A stretch of 64,000 bases of DNA from NCEH01 sp043195125 (GCF_043195125.1 NZ_JBAFWR010000004.1); one strand, 5' to 3'; numbered from the stretch's first letter, positions 47,170-56,701 are shown. Notes: a model not told the origin generated them from the letters alone. A program made the numbers and translations.

Positions 47170-49101
47170 CTATTTGCCGAAATCGAGCACGGGGGGCGGC
47201 GGGTCGCCGATATTGGGCGAGATGCTGTCGAACTGCTGCTGGATCTGGTTCTGGTCCAGCGAAACACCGCCCGATTTGTAGTGCGTGACCATCTGCGGGA
47301 ACAGGATCACCAGCGCCACCATCACAAGCTGGATGCACACGAAGGGCACCGCGCCCCAATAGATCTGCCCGGTGGTCACCGGCTCCATGCGCCGCCCCGT
47401 CACGCGGTCGAGATACGGCACCTTGGGCGCCACCGAGCGCAGGAAGAACAGGGCGAAGCCGAAGGGTGGATGCATGAACGAGGTCTGCATGTTCACCGCC
47501 AGGATGACGCCGAACCAGATCAGATCAATGCCCAGCTTGTCGGCTGCCGGCCCGAGCAGCGGGATGATGATGAAGGCCAGCTCGAAATAATCGAGGAAGA
47601 AGGCCAGCACGAACACCAGCAGGTTCACCACGATCAGGAAGCCGGTCTGGCCGCCGGGGAGCGAGGTGAGCAACTCTTCCACCCAATGATGCCCGTCCAC
47701 CCCGTAGAAGGTGAGCGAGAACACGCGCGCGCCGAGCAGGATGAACAGCACGAAGGCCGAGAGCTTGGCGGTGGAATAGGTGGCCTGCCGCAGCAGGTCG
47801 AACTTCAGCCGCCCGCGCGCGGACGCCAGCAGGATGGCGCCCACCGAGCCCATGGCGCCGCCTTCGGTCGGCGTCGCGACGCCGATGAAGATGGTGCCCA
47901 GCACCAGGAAGATCAGCGCCAGCGGCGGCACCATGACGAACACGACCTGCTCGGCGAGCTTGGACAGCAGGCCGAGCTTGAACACCCGGTTGATGACCGC
48001 GACCACGAAGGCGAGTCCCACCGTCATGGACATGGTGAGCACGACATAATCGGCGCCGAACTTCACGCTGCCCTGCTGCATCACATAGATGGAGGCGCCG
48101 ATCGCGATGGCGAGGGCGATGAACAGCGAGGGCGTTAGCAGCTTGGCGGTGCCGCTCATCACGAAATAAAGCAGCACGAACGAGACCACGCCCCACACCG
48201 CGAGGTTCGCGACGCCGGGAATCAAGCCGGCGGTCAGCCCCGGCAGCGAGCCGGTGGTGATGAGTACCGCGAAGCCCGCCGCGGCGATCGCCCCGAGGAT
48301 GCGCGACGGCATCATCTTCTGCTGCGGATCGCGCAGGTTCTGCGCTTCCAGCGGCAGGCCAGGGGTCGCCGTCGGGAAGAAGGTCGAGACGAGGAAGATG
48401 TAAAGCGCATAAAGGCAGGAGAGGATCAGACCCGGCAGGAAAGCGCCGGTGTACATATCGCCCACCGAGCGGTTGAGCTGGTCCGCCATCACGATCAGCA
48501 CCAGCGAGGGCGGGATGATCTGCGCGAGCGTGCCCGACGCCGCGATGACGCCAGAAGCGACGCGCCGGTCATAGCCGTAGCGCAGCATGATCGGCAGCGA
48601 GATCAGACCCATGGAAATCACGGAGGCCGCGACCACGCCGGTGGTGGCCGCCAGCAGCGCGCCGACGAAGATCACCGCATAGGCAAGGCCGCCCCGGATC
48701 GAGCCGAACACCTGCCCGATGGTGTCGAGCAGGTCCTCCGCCATGCCGGAGCGTTCGAGAACCAGCCCCATGAAGGTGAAGAACGGGACCGCGAGCAGCA
48801 CCTCATTGTTCATGGTGCCGTAGACGCGCTCCGGCAGGGCCTGGAGGAAATCCGGGCGGAACAGGCCGAGCTCGATGCCGATGAGGCCGAAGATGAGGCC
48901 GTTCGCGGCCAGCGCGAAGGCCACGGGATAGCCGAGCAACAGGAACAGCACGAGGGCGCCGAACATGATCGGCGCCATGTTGTGGGTGAACCAGCCGCGC
49001 AGGCCGGGTTCGGCGGCGAACGCGAAATCGCTGGAAACGCCGAGCAGGACCAGGGCGCAGGCGAGCACGAGGCCGACCTTGAGGGTGCGGGACGCGGACA
49101 T
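47170..49101 (-). CDS. TRAP transporter large permease (DctM family)
   Basis: A 643-residue polytopic protein, longer than the usual DctM (about 430), with an extra central membrane region of roughly 200 residues. TRAP signature blocks are LLAVPFFTFMGLVLERSGMA, IIPPSLVLIVMAD and MHPPFGFALFFLRSVAPK. It imports carboxylic acids with a sodium or proton gradient. The long form is typical of the transporters for larger or mannitol/chloroaromatic-type acids. The small subunit gene lies 16 bases upstream. No binding protein (DctP) gene is adjacent. Confidence 0.93.
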   Translation of the reverse strand: MSASRTLKVGLVLACALVLLGVSSDFAFAAEPGLRGWFTHNMAPIMFGALVLFLLLGYPVAFALAANGLIFGLIGIELGLFRPDFLQALPERVYGTMNNEVLLAVPFFTFMGLVLERSGMAEDLLDTIGQVFGSIRGGLAYAVIFVGALLAATTGVVAASVISMGLISLPIMLRYGYDRRVASGVIAASGTLAQIIPPSLVLIVMADQLNRSVGDMYTGAFLPGLILSCLYALYIFLVSTFFPTATPGLPLEAQNLRDPQQKMMPSRILGAIAAAGFAVLITTGSLPGLTAGLIPGVANLAVWGVVSFVLLYFVMSGTAKLLTPSLFIALAIAIGASIYVMQQGSVKFGADYVVLTMSMTVGLAFVVAVINRVFKLGLLSKLAEQVVFVMVPPLALIFLVLGTIFIGVATPTEGGAMGSVGAILLASARGRLKFDLLRQATYSTAKLSAFVLFILLGARVFSLTFYGVDGHHWVEELLTSLPGGQTGFLIVVNLLVFVLAFFLDYFELAFIIIPLLGPAADKLGIDLIWFGVILAVNMQTSFMHPPFGFALFFLRSVAPKVPYLDRVTGRRMEPVTTGQIYWGAVPFVCIQLVMVALVILFPQMVTHYKSGGVSLDQNQIQQQFDSISPNIGDPPPPVLDFGK

Positions 49102-49117
49102 TCTTCTGTTCTCCCGC

Positions 49118-49735
49118 TCAGGCCTTGGGGGTCGTGTCGAGGGGAATGTCCACCCGCTCGGCGTCCGCCAGCAGGCGCTCCGCCTCGGCGGCGAGAGCGA
49201 GGTGACCGCCCACATTCTCGTTGGGGTCCTCGATCCGCCCGGTGATGATGGCGACGCGCTTGATGAGTTCGGAGATCGCCTGGAGCAGCAGGAAGAAGAA
49301 GCCGATGGGCACCAGCGCCTTCGCCGGCCATTGGGGCAAGCCGCCGGCATTCAGGGATTGCTCGTTGATGTTGAAGGAATTGAGCGCGAACGGAATCGAA
49401 GTCACCAGCAGCACGATGGCGAACGGCATCAGGAAGAACAGGTGCCCGAAAATATCGATGCCGTCGCGGGTGCGCTTGGGCAGGCGCGAGCTGACGATGT
49501 CGATGCGGATGTGCTCGTTGTCGATCAGCGTCCACGACGCGCAGAGCAGGAACACCGCCGCGAACAGCACCCATTGCAATTCCAGCCAGGAATTGGAGCT
49601 GAGATCGAAGACCTTACGGATGATGGCATTCAGCGCCGACACCAGCACGGCCACCAGGATCAGCCATGCCACGGCCTTGCCGATGCGGATGTTCACGGCA
49701 TCGATCGCCCGGCTGAGCGCGAGCAGAATGTTCAT
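49118..49735 (-). CDS. TRAP transporter small permease (DctQ family)
   Basis: A 205-residue protein with four transmembrane helices: SWLELQWVLFAAVFLLCASW and DNEHIRIDI are DctQ signatures. It joins the large subunit to the periplasmic binding protein. I chose ATG 49735 (MNILLALSRAIDAVN); in-frame upstream starts at 49753 and 49825 are possible. It pairs with the large permease downstream. Confidence 0.9.
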   Translation of the reverse strand: MNILLALSRAIDAVNIRIGKAVAWLILVAVLVSALNAIIRKVFDLSSNSWLELQWVLFAAVFLLCASWTLIDNEHIRIDIVSSRLPKRTRDGIDIFGHLFFLMPFAIVLLVTSIPFALNSFNINEQSLNAGGLPQWPAKALVPIGFFFLLLQAISELIKRVAIITGRIEDPNENVGGHLALAAEAERLLADAERVDIPLDTTPKA

Positions 49736-50041
49736 CTGGGACGGTCCCCGCATTTCCACTTGAGGCGATCTGGTTTCCACGTCGCCATTGGGCGGGCACC
49801 ATAAGGGAGCCCTAAATGCATTCAAGCCTCAACTATCGTCTAAGCGTCACAATGCCTGGGAGGCGTGGGCTTTCAACAGGATGAACGGGAGCATGAGGAT
49901 GTGGGGATGCGTTTTGCACGCGCACGTTTGCATCGGTGCAATGGCGCGGGGCCGTTTGAAGGCATAGATGTGGGGAAATCGATCCATCCCGCGCGAGCGT
50001 TTCCGCGGGTCCGCGCCGCAGACGGCGCAGGAGTTGTCCCC
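49736..50041. promoter_or_regulatory. Divergent intergenic region (TRAP / VOC gene)
   Basis: An inverted repeat TTGCA-TCGG-TGCAA at 49928-49941 sits between the TRAP operon and the VOC gene. It could be an operator; otherwise nothing distinctive is seen. Confidence 0.3.
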
Positions 50042-50920
50042 ATGTCCGTTTCTGATCTCACCCCCGCCGCAACGTCCGAGGCCGGGCTTTCCGCCGCGCT
50101 GCGCCTGGGCGCGGTCCATCTGCGCACCCGCGCGCCGGAAGTGCTCGCGACTTTCTATGAGCAGGTGGTCGGCCTCACCCGCCTCGCGACGCAGGATCCC
50201 CGCATCGTGCTGGGCGCCGGCGACACGCCAATCATCGTGCTGGAAGAGGCGCCCGATGCCGTGGCTCCGCCTGCCCGCGCGCCGGGCCTGTTTCACACCG
50301 CCATTCGCGTGCCGGACCGGGCGAGCCTCGCGGTGCGGATGAACGTGCTGCGGGCGCGCGGCATCCCCTTCGCCGCCTCGGATCATCTTGTGAGCGAGGC
50401 GCTCTATCTCGACGATCCCGACGGCAACGGCATCGAAATCTATCGCGACCGCCCGAAAGCCGATTGGTTCAAGCCCGACGGCACGCTTGAGATGGCCACG
50501 CTACGCCTCGACCTGCGCAGCCTTGCCGCCGAAAGCGCGCAGCTCGGCCCAGCGCCCGCCGGCACGGACGTGGGGCATGTCCACCTCAAGGTGAGCGACC
50601 TTGCCGCCGCGCACCGCTATTGGGTGGAACTCGCCGGGTTCGAGGTGATGGCGCGCTATCCGGGCGCCCTGTTCGTGAGCGCCGGCAAATACCACCACCA
50701 TCTCGGGCTCAACGTGTGGCACTCCCAGGAGGCCGCCCCGCCGCCGGCGAATGCCAGCGGGCTGGCCTGGTTCGAGATCGTCCTTCCGCCGGCCGAGATC
50801 GCGGCACTCAAGGCGCGCTTTGCGGCCGCCGCCCAACCGCTGTCCGAAAGCGAGGGGGCGGTACTGCTGGTGGACCCATCCGGCAATCACGCGCGGGTAA
50901 CGGCCGGCGCGGAAGCCTGA
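50042..50920 (+). CDS. VOC-family (glyoxalase/extradiol-dioxygenase fold) protein
   Basis: A 292-residue protein of two vicinal-oxygen-chelate modules (about 20-150 and 175-290), recalling CatE-type catechol 2,3-dioxygenases: AVHLRTRAPEVLATFYEQVVGL, DPDGNGIEIYRDRP, VGHVHLKVSDL and GKYHHHLGLNVW. Metal ligands would be His25, His180 and Glu residues in each module. The ATG at 50042 has AGGAG upstream. The exact substrate is unknown. Confidence 0.87.
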   Translation: MSVSDLTPAATSEAGLSAALRLGAVHLRTRAPEVLATFYEQVVGLTRLATQDPRIVLGAGDTPIIVLEEAPDAVAPPARAPGLFHTAIRVPDRASLAVRMNVLRARGIPFAASDHLVSEALYLDDPDGNGIEIYRDRPKADWFKPDGTLEMATLRLDLRSLAAESAQLGPAPAGTDVGHVHLKVSDLAAAHRYWVELAGFEVMARYPGALFVSAGKYHHHLGLNVWHSQEAAPPPANASGLAWFEIVLPPAEIAALKARFAAAAQPLSESEGAVLLVDPSGNHARVTAGAEA

Positions 50921-51051
50921 GTTTTCCTTGTTTCTGAACCCGATAGGCAGATGGCTTCGGGCATCTGTCACGGATTTGGGCTAGCATCGGACGTTGAATC
51001 GTCGGCGGCGCGCGAAGCCGCCGACTTCACTGGCCTTGGGGGGCTGCGTCC

Positions 51052-51207
51052 ATGATGACCCTGCCGTTTTTCGGTTTCTTCGTAGCGTTCGCGCTGGTTC
51101 TCGCGGGCCAGCGCGTTCCGTCCATGGTGATATGGGCGCTGTCGCTGCTGGCGATGCTGACCCTGTTCAAGATGCACGCCACCGATCCGCTCAATCTCGT
51201 GCTGTGA
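51052..51207 (+). CDS. DUF5993 small membrane protein
   Basis: A 51-residue, two-helix membrane peptide beginning MMTLPFFGFFVAFALVLAG and ending in DPLNLVL. It resembles the DUF5993 family, which is typically encoded next to DsbB-like proteins. It lies 10 bases upstream of the DsbB gene. The role is unknown; a DsbB assembly or quinone-access function is possible. Confidence 0.78.
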   Translation: MMTLPFFGFFVAFALVLAGQRVPSMVIWALSLLAMLTLFKMHATDPLNLVL

Positions 51208-51217
51208 GGGGAATGCC

Positions 51218-51775
51218 GTGACACCCTCTTTCTCCCGCACGCTCAACGCCCTCGGGCTGCTCGCCGTCACCATCGTCCTGGCGGCGGCGTTCTTCGACCA
51301 GATCGTCTTCCACGACCTGCCCTGCCCGCTCTGCCTGCTGCAGCGCGCCGGCTTCGTGGGCGCCGGCATCGGCCTTGCGCTGAACGTGCAGTTCGGCCCC
51401 AGGCCCAGCCATTATGCGATCATGATTCTCTCGGCCTTCGCCGGTGGCCTGGTCTCGGTGCGGCAGACGCTGCTGCACATCATTCCCGGCGAGGGCACCT
51501 ATGGCGATGCCTTCTTCGGCATCCATTTCTATGCCTGGGCGGCGGTGGTGTTCGGCCTCATCGCACTGGGCGGGACCATTCTCCTGCTGTTCGACCGCCA
51601 GTTCGCGCCGCAGGCGGTGCCGGGCCGCCCCACCCGCCTGGCCCTCATCGCGGTCGCGCTCGCGGCCGCGATGGCCCTGGCGAACGGGATTTCGACCACG
51701 CTGGAATGCGGCGGCGGCATGTGCGCCGACAATCCTACCTCCTACCAATTGCTCGATCAGATGCGCGGAAAATAA
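51218..51775 (+). CDS. Disulfide bond formation protein B (DsbB family)
   Basis: A 185-residue, four-helix inner membrane protein. The first periplasmic motif CPLC (in HDLPCPLCLLQRAG) and a second Cys pair, CGGGMC, fit the DsbB quinone-reductase mechanism that re-oxidises DsbA. The GTG at 51218 follows GAGGGG. Coupled to the DUF5993 gene. The periplasmic loop carrying the second pair is unusually placed near the C-terminus, as in several rhizobial homologues. Confidence 0.9.
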   Translation: MTPSFSRTLNALGLLAVTIVLAAAFFDQIVFHDLPCPLCLLQRAGFVGAGIGLALNVQFGPRPSHYAIMILSAFAGGLVSVRQTLLHIIPGEGTYGDAFFGIHFYAWAAVVFGLIALGGTILLLFDRQFAPQAVPGRPTRLALIAVALAAAMALANGISTTLECGGGMCADNPTSYQLLDQMRGK

Positions 51776-51888
51776 GCGACGGCTTGGCCGTGCGGCGCAC
51801 TCATCACCGTTTCTGATGGGTGGCTGCATCAAAATTCTCTTTTCCTGGCGTGTGAAATGCCTGAAAAGGCGGCACGCCAGGAAGTCCC

Positions 51889-52815
51889 ATGCCCCTTTCG
51901 CCTCTCCGCCGGCTCGGCCACCGCATCAATAACGCGCCCTATCTGCTGCTCTCCATCACCGCCCTGCTCTGGGCGTGCAACATGGTGCTGGGTCGTTTCG
52001 TGGCCGGCCAGATTCCGCCCATTTCGCTCGCCTGCCTGCGCTGGGCGGGGGCGACGCTGATTCTGCTGCCCTTCTCCTACAAGCAGGTGATCGCCGACTG
52101 GCCGATCGTGCGGCGCCATTGGGTGATCCTGCTGCTGCTCTCGGCGTGCGGCATCGCCTGCTACAACGCCATGAGCTATTACGGGCTCCAGTACACGCAG
52201 GCCCTTAACGGCTTGCTCGTGCAGTCCGCCTCGCCGCTGCTGATCGCGCTGTGGAGCCTGCTTCTGTTCCGCGACCGGCTCTCGAAGGGCCAGATCGCCG
52301 GCATCATCATCTCGCTGCTGGGCGTAGTGGTGATCGTCAGCCGCGGCGATATCGACGTGCTGTTGCACCTCAAGCCCAATGCGGGCGATATCTGGATTAT
52401 CACGGCGCTGCTGATCTATGCCTTCTACGCGGCGAACCTGCGGGTGCGCCCGCCCATGCGTTCGCTGTCGTTTCTCACCGTCATCATGGGCATGGGCGCG
52501 GTGCTGCTCATCCCGTTCGCGCTGTGGGAAATCGCCCAGGGCCACATCCTGCACTTCAACCGCACGACGCTGTCGGTGCTGGCCTTCGTGATGACCGCGC
52601 CGTCGCTGCTCGCCTATATGGCGTTCAATCGCGGTGTCGAACTGGTGGGCGCCAATCGCGCGGCGCCCTTCTTCCATCTCATGCCGGTCTTCGGCTCGGC
52701 GCTGGCGATCCTGGTGCTGGGCGAGCGATTGGAATGGTTTCACGGCGTCGGCTATGCGCTGGTGATCGCCGGCATCGCCACCGCCACCCGCGCCCGCGCT
52801 GCCGCCCCGGCCTGA
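51889..52815 (+). CDS. EamA/DMT-superfamily transporter
   Basis: A 308-residue membrane protein with ten predicted helices in two EamA repeats (about 20-150 and 165-300); characteristic segments are ALLWACNMVLGRFVAGQIPP, SYYGLQYTQALNGLLVQSASPLL and GANRAAPFFHLMPVFGSALAIL. Probably exports amino acids or other metabolites. It is convergent with serA, separated by a terminator. Confidence 0.9.
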   Translation: MPLSPLRRLGHRINNAPYLLLSITALLWACNMVLGRFVAGQIPPISLACLRWAGATLILLPFSYKQVIADWPIVRRHWVILLLLSACGIACYNAMSYYGLQYTQALNGLLVQSASPLLIALWSLLLFRDRLSKGQIAGIIISLLGVVVIVSRGDIDVLLHLKPNAGDIWIITALLIYAFYAANLRVRPPMRSLSFLTVIMGMGAVLLIPFALWEIAQGHILHFNRTTLSVLAFVMTAPSLLAYMAFNRGVELVGANRAAPFFHLMPVFGSALAILVLGERLEWFHGVGYALVIAGIATATRARAAAPA

Positions 52816-52838
52816 CGCTCGAATAAGCCAGATAATGA

Positions 52839-52867
52839 AAAGCCGCCGGATGCGCTCCGGCGGCTTT
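52839..52867. terminator. Bidirectional intrinsic terminator between the DMT gene and serA
   Basis: A 12-bp stem AAAGCCGCCGGA / TCCGGCGGCTTT with loop TGCGC, flanked by A-rich and T-rich ends, lies between two convergent stop codons. Confidence 0.92.
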
Positions 52868-52897
52868 CTTTCTCAGCATCCGCGATTGGCGCGCGCC

Positions 52898-54484
52898 TCA
52901 GAAGGCGAGGCCCTTGGCGTGCTTCACCTGCGGAAGCGCTTCCACCTTGGCGATCACGTCGGCCGGCAGCGCGCCGTCCACTTCCACGAGCGCGATGGCG
53001 TCCCCGCCCTGGCGGTCGCGGCCCAGCGCGAAGGTGGCGATGTTCACGCCTGCGTCGCCCAGCAGGCTGGCGAAGCGGCCGATGAAGCCGGGCTTGTCCT
53101 CGTTGGTGACGTACAGCATGGAGGGCGCGAACTCCGCGTCCACCTTGATGCCCTTGATGTTGACGATGCGCGGGCGGCCATCGGCGAACACCGTGCCCGC
53201 CACCGACCGCTCGAACGTGTCGGTGATGACGGTCAAGGTGATCAGGCTGTCATAGTCGCTCTCGGCGGCTCGGGTGGTCTCTTCGATCACGATCCCGCGC
53301 TCCTTGGCGACGCTCGGGGCGGAGACCACATTGATGTCGGCCAGCACCGGGCGCAGCAGGCCGGCAACCGCCGCACTGGTCAGCGCCTTCACCTTCAGCT
53401 CGGCAACCGCGCCCTCATACGTGATGCGCACGGTCTTGATGTCGGTGTCGGTGAGCTGGCCGGCGAACGAGCCCAGCTTTTCCGCCAGCTCGATGAAGGG
53501 CTTCAGCTTGGGGGCTTCCTCGGCGGTGATGGAGGGGAAGTTCACCGCGTTCGAGATGGCGCCCGACAGCAGATAATCGCTCATCTGCTCGGCGACCTGC
53601 AGGGCGACATTCTCCTGCGCCTCGGTGGTGGCAGCTCCCAAGTGCGGGGTGCAGATCACATTGGGGTGGCCGAACAGCGGGTTGGTTTCGGCGGGCTCGA
53701 CCGTGAACACGTCGAAGGCCGCGCCGGCCACATGCTTGCTGTCGAGGGCGGCGCGCAGCGCCACCTCGTCCACCAGGCCGCCGCGCGCGCAATTGATGAT
53801 GCGCACGCCCTTCTTGGTCTTGGCGAGGTTTTCCGCCGAGAGGATGTTCCTGGTCTTCTCAGTGAGCGGCGTGTGAAGCGTGATGACATCGGCGCGGGCG
53901 AGCAGGTCGTCCAGCTCCACTTTCTCGACGCCGAGGTCCTTGGCGCGCTCGGCGGAGAGGAAGGGATCGAACGCGATGACCTTCATCTTCAGGCCGACGC
54001 CGCGCTCGGCGACGATGGAGCCGATATTGCCGCAGCCGATAATGCCCAGCGTCTTGGCGGTGAGCTCGACGCCCATGAAGCGGTTCTTCTCCCATTTGCC
54101 GGCCTGGGTGGAGGCATCGGCGGCAGGGATTTCGCGGGCGAGCGCGAACATCATGGCGATGGCATGCTCGGCGGTGGTGATGGAATTGCCGAACGGCGTA
54201 TTCATCACGATCACGCCCTTGGCGGTCGCGGCCGGAATATCGACATTGTCGACGCCGATGCCGGCGCGGCCGATCACCTTGAGGCGGGTCGCCTTTTCCA
54301 GGATCTTCGGCGTCACCTTGGTGGCGGACCGAATGGCGAGACCGTCGTAATTGCCGATGACTTCGGCGAGCTTGTCCTTGTCCTTGCCGAGGTCGGGCTG
54401 GAAATCAACATCGATGCCGCGATCCTTGAAGATCTGCACGGCGGCGTCGGACAGCTTGTCCGAAATGAGAACGCGAGGGGCCAT
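52898..54484 (-). CDS. serA: D-3-phosphoglycerate dehydrogenase
   Basis: A 528-residue SerA with an N-terminal MAPRVLISDKLSDAAVQIF, NAD fold (GIIGCGNIGSIVAERG), catalytic NCARGGLVDEVAL and HLGAATTEAQENVA (Arg, Glu and His), then an ASB domain and a C-terminal ACT domain, the long 'type 1' form with serine feedback. It oxidises 3-phosphoglycerate to 3-phosphohydroxypyruvate, the first step of serine synthesis. It follows serC, with a repeat pair in the 214-base gap. Confidence 0.97.
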   Translation of the reverse strand: MAPRVLISDKLSDAAVQIFKDRGIDVDFQPDLGKDKDKLAEVIGNYDGLAIRSATKVTPKILEKATRLKVIGRAGIGVDNVDIPAATAKGVIVMNTPFGNSITTAEHAIAMMFALAREIPAADASTQAGKWEKNRFMGVELTAKTLGIIGCGNIGSIVAERGVGLKMKVIAFDPFLSAERAKDLGVEKVELDDLLARADVITLHTPLTEKTRNILSAENLAKTKKGVRIINCARGGLVDEVALRAALDSKHVAGAAFDVFTVEPAETNPLFGHPNVICTPHLGAATTEAQENVALQVAEQMSDYLLSGAISNAVNFPSITAEEAPKLKPFIELAEKLGSFAGQLTDTDIKTVRITYEGAVAELKVKALTSAAVAGLLRPVLADINVVSAPSVAKERGIVIEETTRAAESDYDSLITLTVITDTFERSVAGTVFADGRPRIVNIKGIKVDAEFAPSMLYVTNEDKPGFIGRFASLLGDAGVNIATFALGRDRQGGDAIALVEVDGALPADVIAKVEALPQVKHAKGLAF

Positions 54485-54554
54485 GGTATGGGCTCCGAAA
54501 TGAGGATGCCTGAGATCGTTCCGCAGCACGCGAGGGCGCAGATTGACCATTCGG

Positions 54555-54592
54555 GCCCTCTCCCGCTGGCGGGGGAGGGTTGGGAGGGGGAA
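54555..54592 (+). repeat. GC-rich dispersed-repeat unit (copy 1)
   Basis: A stretch built on CCCTCTCCCGC-GGCGGGGGAGGG in the serC-serA intergenic region. A near-identical inverted copy lies at 54638-54673. Such elements are frequent REP-like or 'RPE' repeats in GC-rich alphaproteobacterial intergenic DNA; only these two copies are evident in the window. Confidence 0.6.
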
Positions 54593-54637
54593 TGCCGTAG
54601 AGCGGGCTTGCGCTGATCTCGCCGGAGAGCGGGGTGT

Positions 54638-54673
54638 TCCCCCTCCCCGGCCCTCCCCGCAAGCGGGAGAGGA
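54638..54673 (-). repeat. GC-rich dispersed-repeat unit (inverted copy 2)
   Basis: The reverse complement of copy 1, differing at a few bases. The two units would fold a large stem around a roughly 45-base loop in the serC-serA transcript. Confidence 0.6.
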
Positions 54674-54698
54674 TATTTTCAGCGGTCGCGCGTCGGGC

Positions 54699-55874
54699 TC
54701 ACGCCGCCTTGGCGAGCGAGCCCTTGGCGACGTTGAACGCCCAGTCCAGCCAATGGGTCAGAGCTTCCACGTCGGAGGCCTGCACCGTGGCGCCGCACCA
54801 GATGCGCAGGCCCGGAGGGGCGTCGCGATAGGCGCCGATGTCGTAGGCGATGCCGCCCTTTTCCAGGCCCGCGGACAGCGCCTTGGCGAAGGCCGCCTGC
54901 GCATCGGCGGGAAGGCCGGCAACGTCCGGATCCACCACCTTGAGGCACACGCTGGTGTTGGAGCGGGTCACCGGGTCCTTCGCCAGGAAATCCACCCAAG
55001 CCGTGCGGTGCACCCATTGGGCGATGGCTTCGAAATTGCGGTTCGACCGCTCCTTCAGGCCCGGCAGGCCGCCGACCGACTTCGCCCATTCGAGCGCGTC
55101 GATATAGTCTTCCACGCACAGCATGGAGGGGGTGTTGATGGTCTCGCCCTCGAAGATGCCTTCGATCAGCTTTCCGCCCTTGGTCATGCGGAAGATCTTC
55201 GGCAGCGGCCAGGCGGGCTTGTAGGTTTCAAGCCGCTCCACCGCACGGGGCGAGAGGATGAGCATGCCGTGCGCGGCTTCCCCGCCCAGCACCTTCTGCC
55301 AGGAGAAGGTCACCACATCGAGCTTGGAGAAATCCAGCGATTGGGCGAACGCCGCGGAGGTGGCGTCGCAGATGGTCAGGCCTTCGCGGTCGGCGGGAAT
55401 CCAGTCCGCATCCGGCACCATGACGCCCGAGGTGGTGCCGTTCCAGGTGAACACCACATCATGGCTGAAATCCACCGCCTTGAGGTCCGGCAGTTCGCCA
55501 TAGGGGGCGGTCATGATGCGCGCGTCGGCGAGCTTGAGCTGCTTGACGACGTCCGTCACCCAGCCTTCGCCGAAGCTTTCCCAGGCGAGCATGTCCACCG
55601 GGCGGGCGCCCAGCATGGACCACAGGACCATTTCGACCGCGCCGGTGTCGGAGGCGGGCACGATGCCGATGCGATAATCGGCCGGCACCTCGAGCACGTC
55701 GCGGGTGAGATCGATCGCCTGCTTGAGCTTGGTCTTGCCGATCTTGGCGCGGTGCGAGCGGCCGAGCGGCGCGTCGCGCAGCGCGTCCAGCGTCCAGCCG
55801 GGACGCTTGGCACAAGGACCGGACGAAAAATTAGGGTTCTCCGGGCGGGTCGCCGGAGCGTCAGTCGTCGTCAT
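54699..55874 (-). CDS. serC: Phosphoserine aminotransferase
   Basis: A 391-residue class V aminotransferase beginning TTTDAPATRPENPNFSSGPC, the alphaproteobacterial SerC form. The PLP lysine is in FSWQKVLGGEAAHGM, and SNTSVCLKVVD carries the C-terminal substrate contacts. It makes phosphoserine from phosphohydroxypyruvate and glutamate. The ATG at 55874 follows AAAGG; 55958 or 55883 would add a non-homologous extension. It is upstream of serA in one serine operon. Confidence 0.96.
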   Translation of the reverse strand: MTTTDAPATRPENPNFSSGPCAKRPGWTLDALRDAPLGRSHRAKIGKTKLKQAIDLTRDVLEVPADYRIGIVPASDTGAVEMVLWSMLGARPVDMLAWESFGEGWVTDVVKQLKLADARIMTAPYGELPDLKAVDFSHDVVFTWNGTTSGVMVPDADWIPADREGLTICDATSAAFAQSLDFSKLDVVTFSWQKVLGGEAAHGMLILSPRAVERLETYKPAWPLPKIFRMTKGGKLIEGIFEGETINTPSMLCVEDYIDALEWAKSVGGLPGLKERSNRNFEAIAQWVHRTAWVDFLAKDPVTRSNTSVCLKVVDPDVAGLPADAQAAFAKALSAGLEKGGIAYDIGAYRDAPPGLRIWCGATVQASDVEALTHWLDWAFNVAKGSLAKAA

Positions 55875-56139
55875 GATGGCCATCCTTTCAGATGGGCGCT
55901 CCTCGTTGGGGAGGAGTGTCCCGCCGCGGGCAATAGGCCCTTCCGTCGCGCAAGGCAAGAGGAGGCGCGCTCACGAAATCTTGGGACTTATGTCAGGCTT
56001 GCTTCCCTGATTGCCCATCGCGCCGCGAATACATGCGCTCTTACCTCCCGCGCCCGGGAAAACTCACACGAAAACCCGCGCCCGAAGTGGGGCGCGGGTG
56101 CGTGGCCTGGGTGCGGGGCCTGGGCGCGCTGGCCTGAGT

Positions 56140-56550
56140 TCAGTGCTTCAGGTCTTCGGGAACCTTCCCGCCGTTCTCCGCCAGTTTCGTCATGACCTGC
56201 TTGTGCAGCCAGATGTTCATGGTGGCGGAATCGCCAGTATCGCCGGAATAGTTCAGCTCATGGGCCAGTTCCTTGCGCGCGGTGAGCGAGGAATCGAGAT
56301 CCAGAAGCTTCATCAGATCGACGATGGAATGGCGCCAATCGAGCTTCTCGCTGTTCTTGGCGGCGAGGCCGCTCAGCACGGCTTCCACATCCACGGCCGA
56401 AGCCTGCGGCGCGGCGGGAGTGGCACCGGGCACGGGAGGTGCCGCGCCGCCCGAGGTTCCACCGGGCGATGGCGCATTGGCCGGCGCGACGGTCCCGGCC
56501 TGGGCGCCGTGACCGAAAATGGCCGACACGATCTTTCCGAAAATGCTCAT
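56140..56550 (-). CDS. DUF3597 family protein
   Basis: A 136-residue protein with an N-terminal amphipathic/hydrophobic start (MSIFGKIVSAIFGHG), a Pro/Ala/Gly-rich linker and a C-terminal DUF3597 domain (DVEAVLSGLAAKNSEKLDW, RKELAHELNYSGDTGDSATMN). The fold resembles LysM-associated small domains; function unknown. It follows the acyltransferase gene on the same strand. Confidence 0.88.
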   Translation of the reverse strand: MSIFGKIVSAIFGHGAQAGTVAPANAPSPGGTSGGAAPPVPGATPAAPQASAVDVEAVLSGLAAKNSEKLDWRHSIVDLMKLLDLDSSLTARKELAHELNYSGDTGDSATMNIWLHKQVMTKLAENGGKVPEDLKH

Positions 56551-56701
56551 GTGCTGCTCCTGCGTCATCCGCAGAGAGAACGCCCCCGCTGCGGAATGGT
56601 TCAAACCCGGCTCATCGGTCGCACAACGTGAACAACCTGGGGGAAGACCGATGAACGGCGCATGACATTCCCGGGTGTCGCGGCGTGAATGCGACCAAGA
56701 C

